Source: Aotearoamyces nothofagi (taxonomy: Eukaryota > Ascomycota > Leotiomycetes > Leotiales > Tympanidaceae). From it: a DNA stretch of 64,000 nt. The notes beneath the pieces were generated by a model, which was given only the letters and a program-made list of their open reading frames with translations, was not told the DNA's origin and did not search any database. The first letter of the stretch is position 1. The number at the start of each line of letters is the position of its first letter. Shown here one piece after another: positions 56,667 to 64,000 of the stretch. Location: positions 625,411 to 689,410 of the forward strand of contig JADDTR010000013.1 in NCBI GenBank assembly GCA_015345905.1, read 5' to 3'. The translations under genes were made by a program, and so were the position numbers.

Positions 56667-57279
56667 GATGGGTGGGATGGGATGCTGAATAGAACTGAAT
56701 AGGGGGAATTGGATTGTATGTAGCGAGCTGTAAGGTAGAGGAATTCTAGAGATTAGCGTATGTACTGTATTGTTTATATCTAGTCAGCTTGGGTCGAGAT
56801 ATAGTAGACAAGAAATGAAAGGGCTTTTCGATATTTACTTGCTCGTTGCTGCTCCTTTGCCGGTCCGAGGAATCTTATAACCCACGCTCGCTAGCCGTGC
56901 AGATGCTAGACACCCACCGGCGTTGATTACGCATACGCGGACCTCAGAATGCCAAGAATCCCTCAAGAGATAACCGGTACGGGACCGTAGATCTGTATCA
57001 CTGATACCTGCTGGACAGACTCGTGAAACCAGACAATAATCGAGATTCACAGGCATGGATTGTAGGCTGGGCATGCCTGGCTGGCTGGTGCGGCTTCTGT
57101 AAAGGGCCCGGATGCTGAGCGGAGCGGGGGATGGGAGTGTGAAGATGGATGGTGGCGGGGAGTGGGACGGTGGCGAGTTGTCGGAGTGGCGGCGAGAGGA
57201 ATGTTGGGCGTTGCAGGGTTTGGGGGCGATGTTGTGATGTTGTTATGGCTGAGACTGGGTCTGGATGGAGATGGATGGA
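56667..57279. other. Intergenic region, no gene seen
   Basis: G-rich around 57060-57200. A minus-strand frame at 56835-57074 has no domain. Confidence 0.5.
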
Positions 57280-57580
57280 GATGGATGGATTTATAAGTAG
57301 AAGACTGAAAAAAAACTAGCCCTGGAAGCCCGGGAGTGATGTATGAATTGGTCGGTTTGCAAATATAAATATCCCGAGTCCGCTATTCTATTCAGACTAG
57401 TTAAACATGCTTAAGAGCAGATAAGGTCCGTCACAAGAGACATCGTTGGAGGATCAGCCTGTGTAGCCCTTGCTGACATGGATAAGCAAGGAGCCTTTTT
57501 TGGTATTGTGGTGGTGACGAGAGGGTATGTGACGACGGGAGCTGGGATGGCGAGAGGTGGGATGGCAGCGAGAGTTGTGT
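57280..57580. repeat. Diverged direct duplication, copy 1
   Basis: Blocks shared in the same order with 57737-58080: ATGGATGGATTTATA, ACTAGCCCTGGAAGCC with GGGAGTGATG, and further on TATTGTGGTGGTGA with a GGGATGGCGA stretch. The second copy is more AT-rich in places. Identity outside these blocks is weak. Confidence 0.55.
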
Positions 57581-57736
57581 AGATAGCGAAAGAGACATGT
57601 TGGTATTAGAGGGCTGGATAAATTTTCTTTTTTGAAAATAGAGGATGAGGATGATGGAGGAGTTATGATTTTTTTAATCTGCTTGATAGGCGAGATGGAC
57701 TTGTACGTGATATTGACTTTGAATAAAGAGATAGGT

Positions 57737-58080
57737 AGATGGATGGATTTATATTCTGACAACTTGAAAACTAGCCTGGGAAGCCTGGGAGTAATGGATG
57801 GATTATTGATTCTGCGAATAGAAGTGTTCTTATATATTTCTTTCTAGATAACACATTAATCCTATTGCAAGGGCCACAGAATCGGAGCCGGTCCGCACAG
57901 CGGTCCTTGAATTGCTTCGGCATTCGAGAGCGATGAGCCATACTTTAAAAAAATGTCTGCTAGGTAATATGTAAAGGCGAGGAGGGGCTTGATATTGTGG
58001 TGGTGATATGAGCGTATAGCGACGGAAGCCGGGATGGCGACGAGATCTGAAACGATGACGAGAGCTGGAATGATGGCGAC
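57737..58080. repeat. Diverged direct duplication, copy 2
   Basis: Partner of 57280-57580; the shared blocks are displaced by about 455-490 bases. It runs up to the edge of the retroelement fossil. Confidence 0.55.
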
Positions 58081-58600
58081 ATTTGCAGATAATAGGAAAG
58101 ACTTTGATTCCCAATCTGATTTCAGTGGGATCGTCATCCATTCCTCCTCTGGGAGGTCTACACAAGCGAGGTCTTGGAAAAGTGTTAGGAATTCTTCTAA
58201 CACCGCTGCTAGTGTTTGTCTTGTTGGAGCGGTTTTATATACTGTAGCATTGTTTGGTAGTCGTTCTTCCTCCGTTGTCTTCTTGTCTTCACTAGTCTGT
58301 TGTATAGGAATTTGTAGCCTGTGTATTGCTATATCGGCAAAATATACTTCTGTTTCTCTGTAGTTATTGTATTCGATATCTACTATTTTATCGAGGTATA
58401 GGTTCTGTTGTAGGGTCTGTATCCTGTCTATATCGTTTCTGGCTAGTACAGAGTTACAATCGGAACTTACCAGGTGTATATATAGTAAGACACTACATTT
58501 ATCTAGTTCGAAGATATATTCTCGATTGTTGGCTATATAGGCATGTCTTATTGGTAGTAGAGAAGATAATTGTAGTAGTAAGACCATTTCTTATATAAGT
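58080..58600 (-). mobile_element. Fragment of a Ty3/Gypsy LTR retrotransposon (fossil)
   Basis: The minus strand shows polyprotein-like sequence of the stretch between protease and reverse transcriptase of fungal Gypsy elements, with blocks such as VYKTAPTRQTLAAVLEEF and DLPEEEWMTIPLKSDWE. Reverse transcriptase, RNase H and integrase are missing on the downstream side, and no LTRs were identified. The neighbouring DNA to about 59500 is extremely AT-rich, as expected of a copy mutated by RIP, and may be the 5' part of the same element. It is an old, broken piece with several breaks. Confidence 0.6.
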
Positions 58601-60416
58601 ACTACCAGTATATAAACTGGTACTATTCTCCTCATTTTCATTTATATTGGAACAGTGATTATACAACTATTAATGTTTGCTATATTGTTGGTAAGAGAGA
58701 TTTCTATATCCTCTAGGACCAATATATCTGTTCTCAAGAGTATATTTATTTGTAGGTCATCAACTAGATATACTTCTTATATAATATATATAAAGACATC
58801 CTTGTTGTCTTTATCTATTCATTTAAAGTAGAGGTTTAGAACAGTATATATAGAGGAATTGTACTTTATAGAACCGATTTCTAATACCTGTACTAATATA
58901 GCCATCTTATATATCTCAATCTCTAGAGCGATTCTCTAGAGATATAATCGGTCAACCAGTATTATAGAGTATCTGGTGTCTAGATATATTGATTTAGGTT
59001 GCTTGTCTATATTGAGTTGTATATTTGTAGTAATATATCTATAGCTTCAAAAGCCGAAGCTGGTTCCAACATTGATCTAGGTATTATCAGCTCTCTATAT
59101 TGCTATATTGGAGTTTGCAGTTGCTGGTATTGAGGGGGTTCTTTGTTTATATTCATTGAAGCTGGCTATAAAATTGTTTAGTATTCCTTATATCTCTATA
59201 TATATATATATTCTATTATTAATTCCTATTCCAACATCTCTGGTATAGTACAAGCTGAAGAATTTTCTAGATCAGGGTAAGATAAAGGTCTTGAGTGACT
59301 ATTGAGAGGTGGTATATTAGAAGGTGGTCTATCGAGGGGTAGTAATAAGCTTTTGGATATAGGTGTAAATTATTCGACAGACGGGGTAATAAGCAACAAT
59401 GATATAGAGAAATTTAATAACTGTACTACAGCAGCTTTCAACACAGATTTTGACGTGGTCTACTATATAGGGAACTGGTCGATGGGAACTCTACTGCTCT
59501 AGGTAGATTGTAGTAGTGAACTTTCTCTTGGGGAGTCAGTAAGTATCACCTGGATTCAGCTTCGTGTCTCGGCGTTAATATTGTCTGTATAGAAGTGTCT
59601 ATAGTCGATAAAGTTACAGAGCTTCAATGCAAGGTCGATCGCAGCAGGATCAGATATGTAGGAAGTAGTAGTTCACCAAGGGCAAGAGGTGAAAGCGTAT
59701 ATAGTGCAAGTACGAAGATTACTGGGGTACGGGCAGGTACGGAGAGTTTTCCGTGGGTTTGGGCAGCGGAAGGGTGTCAGGTCAATTGAAAGTAAAAAGG
59801 TGCTTAAAGTCTGGTGCCGGGATCAATCGGCTGGTCGCTCTCTCGAGCTGGTGATGGCACGAATTGCTAGGAGAGGAGATCTCTTTAGAATTTAGTAGGA
59901 CGTCACTGGGGTCTTCATGTACTCTGCAGTCCTTTTGGAATAGGAAGCTTGTAGGTTTGCAAGTCTGCAAGGGAGTGCTATATATGTTATTATAGGATTA
60001 TGTAGATTTGGGTGAATGGGAATTATGGGAGTGAAGGGTGATATTATAGGTATGCTTTGAAAAATATAATAGGCGGAGGGAGGGGTTGGAGCTGTTGGAG
60101 CTGTTGGTTGGGTGAAGGGGTTGATTGATAGAAGCGTGGAAATGAAGATGAGAGTTATGATAGTAATAGGACTAGTATTTGTAATAGGACTAGCTATGAT
60201 AGCAGAATCTATAATAACGGTCTTTCCGTAGTTTATACTCTAGACCTACTGCTTTTGTCTAGTATAAACGTCGATGCTGTTATTAACCTGCTATTGTTTT
60301 CATCATCTCCAACCCTCCAAAGCCCAACACCAGCAGCAATTCTGCAGTAAGTAAACAAGCAGACCATCAAATCGTTTGATATATATATTCGCGCTCCACA
60401 CCCCAAACCCACCGCC
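58601..60416. other. AT-rich island, no intact gene
   Basis: From 58600 to about 59500 the sequence is dominated by A and T, with TA runs near 59195. From 59500 to 60100 the composition is more even, with no recognised frame. AATAGGACTAG is repeated at about 60159 and 60183. Much of this is probably retroelement debris. Confidence 0.5.
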
Positions 60417-60908
60417 TCACCCCACGATGCCCACCTTCTCCAGATCATATTTATGAATCGCATCCACCTTCTCCTTACTCTTACTGCCTTGATCGAACCT
60501 ATACTCCAGCCACTCCCCCACCAACCTCTTCGCCAGATCCAGCCCGATGACTCTCTGTCCCAGACACAGCACCTGCGCATCGTTGCTCAGAATCGCACGC
60601 TCGACGCTGTAGCTGTCATGCGCGGTTACGGCTCGCACGCCCTGTACTTTGTTCGCAGAGATGGCCACCCCGAGGCCCGTTCCGCAGATCAGGATCGCCC
60701 GGTCGGCCTCGCCGCTTGCGATGAGCTTGGCCGCTGACACGGCGTAGTGCGGGTAGGCCGTCTTGTCGTTGGGGTCGAGGGGCCCGACGTCGATTACACT
60801 GGCGACGAGGGGGTGTGTGGAGAGGAGGCTTGCGATGGAGGCTTTGTAGTCGTAGCCGGCGTCGTCGCCGCCGAGCACGATGCGGAGTGGAGTTTGGGCC
60901 TGTGCCAT
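60417..60908 (-). CDS. RpiB/LacA-type sugar-phosphate isomerase
   Basis: A 163-residue single-exon enzyme of the RpiB family, which interconverts aldose and ketose phosphates. It begins with [17 protein letters not shown], then [18 protein letters not shown], where the family has its substrate-binding Asp-Tyr-Pro-His part. [17 protein letters not shown] carries the catalytic Cys, and [31 protein letters not shown] is fully typical. In Brucella the relative EryI and in Yarrowia EYI2 act on erythrulose 4-phosphate. It starts 283 bases from the divergent TIM-like gene, so the pair probably shares a promoter. A ribose-5-phosphate isomerase role is less likely because fungi use the unrelated RpiA type for that. 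Confidence 0.93.
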   Translation of the reverse strand: MAQAQTPLRIVLGGDDAGYDYKASIASLLSTHPLVASVIDVGPLDPNDKTAYPHYAVSAAKLIASGEADRAILICGTGLGVAISANKVQGVRAVTAHDSYSVERAILSNDAQVLCLGQRVIGLDLAKRLVGEWLEYRFDQGSKSKEKVDAIHKYDLEKVGIVG

Positions 60909-61191
60909 GGTTATGAGGCACGGGGTTCGGATGTAGGGGCTGGGTATATTATGCGGATTACTGTGGTTTTGGACCTGGGAATTGGGGACTGCGGGCTATA
61001 TGTTGGCTTCAGAACTTCGATTCCTAATGGAGTAAACCCGAGTGCAGGATCCACTATGCTGACTGATGCAGCATTATTATCACAACAGTTCTTTCAGTTT
61101 GCTGCTTGTACTTTATTCATTGCTGATTTCAGGCGCGTTCTCGATTCTTCGTCTTCCTCTGCATTCTAGAGTTGCGACTTCATACTCTGCA
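60909..61191. promoter_or_regulatory. Shared promoter of RpiB-like and TIM-like genes
   Basis: The two isomerase genes are divergent with 283 bases between start codons. A TATTATGCGGATTA stretch and a CGG-rich part may hold Zn2Cys6 sites, but no clear CGG-N-CCG pair is evident to me. Confidence 0.5.
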
Positions 61192-61932
61192 ATGGCTTCC
61201 CAGACCTCCACCAGACGCATGGTAGGCGTGAGTCTCAAGATGTACTTCACCTACGCTCAGACTCTGCAATATGTCTCCAACATCGTCCATCTAGGCGAGA
61301 AATACCCCAATATCGACATTTTTATCATCCCCGACCTCCTCTCCATCTCCAGCGTCAGCGCAGCTCTTTCAAAACACCACTCGGCAATCATTCTTGGAGC
61401 CCAAGACTGTTTCTGGGAGGACCACGGCGCCTACACTGGCGAAGCGTCACCGGCAGTCTTGAAAGCTCTCGACTGCGCCCTCGTCGAACTCGGACATGCA
61501 GAACGACGCCGACTCTTCTCCGAGACGGATTCGCATGTCCAGAAGAAGGCAGCCGCAGCCTCGCGCAACGGCATGACGCCGCTTGTCTGTATTGGCGAGG
61601 CGACGCGCGGGACGGTGACTGACGCGGTGGAGGAATGCAAGGGCCAGGTCCTCTCCATTCTAGAAACGACAGGCGGCGAGGTTGTGTTTGCGTACGAGCC
61701 GGTCTGGGCGATTGGGGCTGCGGAGCCGGCGGCGGCTGAATACGTGGTGGCGGTGACCAAGGAACTGAGGAGGATCTGTGGCGAGCGGCCGGTCAGAATC
61801 ATCTACGGCGGCAGTGCCGGCCCTGGGACATGGCAGGGAATGAGAGAAGGCGTCGATGGGTTGTTCCTAGGGCGCTTTGCCCACGACGTGACGGATTTCG
61901 AAAGAGTGATCGCGGAGGTGGCTCGGGGATGA
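61192..61932 (+). CDS. Triosephosphate isomerase-family enzyme, probable erythrulose-1-phosphate isomerase
   Basis: A 246-residue single-exon TIM barrel. Catalytic residues are in place: Lys in VGVSLKMYF (here SLK in place of the glycolytic NWK), His in VELGHAERRRLF, Glu in FAYEPVWAIG, and the phosphate loop IIYGGSAGPGTW. It differs from glycolytic TIM by replacement of the NxK asparagine, by the SLKMYF start and by LFLGRFAHDV at the end, features of the second-copy TIM group that includes EryH and Yarrowia EYI1. The ATG at 61192 is chosen because upstream codons in frame encode no family sequence. The neighbours (RpiB type and SDR) support a role in C4 sugar-phosphate metabolism. Confidence 0.9.
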   Translation: MASQTSTRRMVGVSLKMYFTYAQTLQYVSNIVHLGEKYPNIDIFIIPDLLSISSVSAALSKHHSAIILGAQDCFWEDHGAYTGEASPAVLKALDCALVELGHAERRRLFSETDSHVQKKAAAASRNGMTPLVCIGEATRGTVTDAVEECKGQVLSILETTGGEVVFAYEPVWAIGAAEPAAAEYVVAVTKELRRICGERPVRIIYGGSAGPGTWQGMREGVDGLFLGRFAHDVTDFERVIAEVARG

Positions 61933-62622
61933 TGGCGGGCGGACGTGCAGCCTCGAAGGGCTCGGAAGACTCGAGAGACTCGATATCCATGTTTTAGAAT
62001 GCCACTAGAGATGCAGAGAGAATTCAGACTCGCCGTCGGGTTACCTGATGGGGAAATATCCGCGTGGAAATCCCGTCGTCGCGGTCGTGGTTCGATGCGG
62101 GGATTCCGCCCCGTCTCCACTCCCCCGCACAACCTTAAATACCCGAGTCTTCGAGTCTCGAGTCTCGAGTCCCGGGTCCTGAGATGTCCCCGCGGCCACG
62201 TCAGGACGTGCACCGGATTGCCCAATGCGGGCATCCGGCTGTCAACTTCTGCACCACAGCTCTGCCGCCACGCGTGCTTCTGCTGGCGACGCCCGTCGAA
62301 TCCACGATCCGGACGCAATTGCTCGATTTGGAGAGTCGCGGGAATGGGCTGGACAGATGCATGGGATGGCTTCAGACCCGACTGCAACAGGCGTTTTTGC
62401 CGGAAGACTCGGTTTTGCGAGGGCGCCGACTTCTGATATGGCCGCTTCTCATGCACGTGCTATCTTGGAGGGGGGGTAATAAGTATGAACCGGCCTGGAA
62501 TTTCTTGGTTGTAGGAGACACTTCTTGAGCCATCGCCTCTCACGGAAACTGCTTGATTGCCATCTCTCCCATTTTAACGGTTCTCGCTCTTTCGAAAAGT
62601 CGCTTTCTGAACTCGGTCAAGT
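61933..62622. other. Intergenic region, no gene seen
   Basis: About 690 bases. GAGTCTCGAGTCTCGAGTC-type repeats at 62148-62175 form a small XhoI-like palindrome array. GC-rich frames on both strands have no domain. Confidence 0.5.
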
Positions 62623-63678
62623 ATGCCTGTTGCTGTAAATGGACAGAATGGCTCGGCGCCAAATAGTACAGCTCCAGCAGCGCCGTCTCTAGACGCCCTT
62701 CGATCAACGCCATCCTTCAGTCTGGACGGCAAAGTCATTCTGGTATCTGGAGCAGGTCGCGGTTTAGGGTTAACTCAAGCCGAAGCTCTCCTCGAAGCCG
62801 GTGCCACTGGTTCGTCTCAATCCGCACTCTATCTCTACCCTCCTAGGCCTCACTGACCTCCCCCGCAGTCTACGCCTTGGACCGACTTGGTACGCCTGAT
62901 TTCCCGCCGCAGCCAAAACCCCAGTTCTAGTATTAATTCCTTCGCAGAAGAACCATGCCCCGATTTTCTGCGTGTCCAAAAACGCGCCGTAGCAGACCTC
63001 AACACGGCCCTCCATTACCGCCGCATCGATATCCGCGAGGTCGACGAGCTGAACAGAATCATCGAGGATATCGCGACCGCCCATGGCCGGCTCGATGGGC
63101 TGATCGCTGCCGCTGGCATCCAGCAGGAGACGCCGGCGCTCGAGTATACCGCCAAGGATGCGAATGCCATGTTCGAGATTAACATCACGGGCTCCTTCAT
63201 GACGGCCCAAGCTGCAGCCAAGCAGATGATCCGGTTTGGAAACGGGGGCAGCATCGTAATGATTGCGAGCATGAGCGGGACCATCGCCAACCGAGTAAGT
63301 CCTCCTCTCCCATTTCTATCTACCCACCCGGCGCCGCCTCCGAACCGCGACCTGACTGCTACACAGGGACTTCTCTGCGCGCCATACAACGCCTCGAAAG
63401 CGGGCGTGCTCCAGCTCGGACGCAACCTCGCCAGCGAATGGGGCGTGCACGGCATCCGCGTCAACACCATCTCGCCCGGCTACATCGTGACAAGCATGGT
63501 CGAGGCCCTCTTCGAGCAATACCCCGAACGCAGATCAGAATGGCCGACGCAGAACATGCTGGGCAGACTGAGCAAGGCGGAGGATTACAAGGGCGCAGCG
63601 GTCTTCCTGATCAGCGACGCCAGCTCGTTCATGACGGGCGCCGATTTGAGGATCGATGGCGGGCACGCGGCTTGGTAG
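62623..63678 (+). CDS. Short-chain dehydrogenase of the polyol dehydrogenase / sorbose reductase type
   Basis: Exons 62623-62809, 62869-62889 (21 bases), 62948-63294 and 63367-63678 give 288 residues. The start is a 33-residue Ala/Ser/Pro-rich tail. Then come SLDGKVILVSGAGRGLGLTQA with the cofactor glycines, AAAGIQQETPALEYTAKDAN, the catalytic Ser in VMIASMSGTIANR, YNASK with Tyr and Lys, and RVNTISPGYIVTSMVE. It ends MTGADLRIDGGHAAW. This pattern matches the fungal group that oxidises or reduces polyols such as D-arabinitol, mannitol and sorbose. Standing next to two C4-type sugar-phosphate isomerases, oxidation of erythritol to erythrulose is an attractive guess but is not shown by the sequence. 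Confidence 0.92.
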
Positions 63679-64000
63679 ATCTTGGGACTTGGCTAGATGA
63701 GATGAGATAGATAGATGGTTGATCTAAGCTATTCTGAGAAATTGCCTCTGCTTATCTGTTTTGGATTTGAATTACGCGGGTTTAGATGTGTAGCTTTGGT
63801 TTCTCTAGATTGCAACGTATATGTGTCAGTGGTTTCTCATTTTGCTATCAATCTTCTATCATATCAGATTTCACAAACTGATGATCATACGTTATACTCG
63901 CAAGGATTGAACGTGTCAAATAGAACATAATCCATTCTAATTAAATGAAGTCTCTTAATATATTTATAACAGTTGTCACTGTCGGTGGTGTTATTCCTTT
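63679..64000. other. Right-edge flank, no gene seen
   Basis: AT-rich sequence after the SDR stop up to the end of the window. No gene is seen. Confidence 0.5.

Noticed and set aside
61803-62456. Overlapping frames on both strands after the TIM-like gene
   Set aside because: They overlap the end of a firm gene or contain only repeats, and they show no domain.

Overview
The window looks like nuclear DNA of a filamentous ascomycete (Pezizomycotina). The signs are genes split by many 45-125 base introns with GTNNGN donors and short polypyrimidine/AG acceptors, a dispersed single 5S rRNA gene, two Zn2Cys6 transcription factors, a GAF-type fungal hybrid histidine kinase, and an AT-rich retroelement relic. 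A Leotiomycete-like genome is a guess I cannot prove from the sequence.

Layout. 0-11.7 kb: 5' part of a hybrid histidine kinase (-), a PrpF-fold protein (-), a coiled-coil protein (-), a T5orf172/GIY-YIG protein (-) and, divergent from it, an Asp/Glu racemase-superfamily enzyme (+). 11.7-13.2 kb: AT-rich spacer with two intron-bearing tRNA-Ala(AGC)-type genes. 13.2-23 kb: a DUF89 damage-control phosphatase (+), a BAR-domain protein (-) and a secreted GH3 beta-glucosidase (-), separated by spacers full of simple repeats. 24-37 kb: mostly housekeeping genes: trimethyllysine dioxygenase (carnitine synthesis), a Gfo/Idh/MocA oxidoreductase, proteasome ATPase Rpt2 facing the E2 enzyme Ubc1, decapping factor Dcp1 facing an OCRL-type inositol 5-phosphatase. 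37-42.7 kb: a small broken gene, a MITE-like inverted repeat, a tandem duplication and an S28 serine peptidase. 44-57 kb: an UNC93-like transporter followed by a 5S gene, a divergent pair of SDR-fold enzymes and two Zn2Cys6 regulators. 57-60 kb: a diverged duplication and a Ty3/Gypsy fossil. 60.4-63.7 kb: an RpiB-type isomerase, a second-type triosephosphate isomerase and a polyol-type SDR.

The most coherent functional unit is the last one. RpiB-like plus TIM-like isomerases side by side are the two isomerase steps of erythrulose-phosphate metabolism known from erythritol catabolism (bacterial EryI/EryH; Yarrowia EYI2/EYI1). The adjacent SDR could supply the polyol oxidation step, and the Zn2Cys6 factor beyond the retroelement relic is a possible regulator. 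The kinase of such a pathway is not in the window. Splice sites were chosen by eye and checked for reading-frame arithmetic in most genes; none is confirmed by transcripts.
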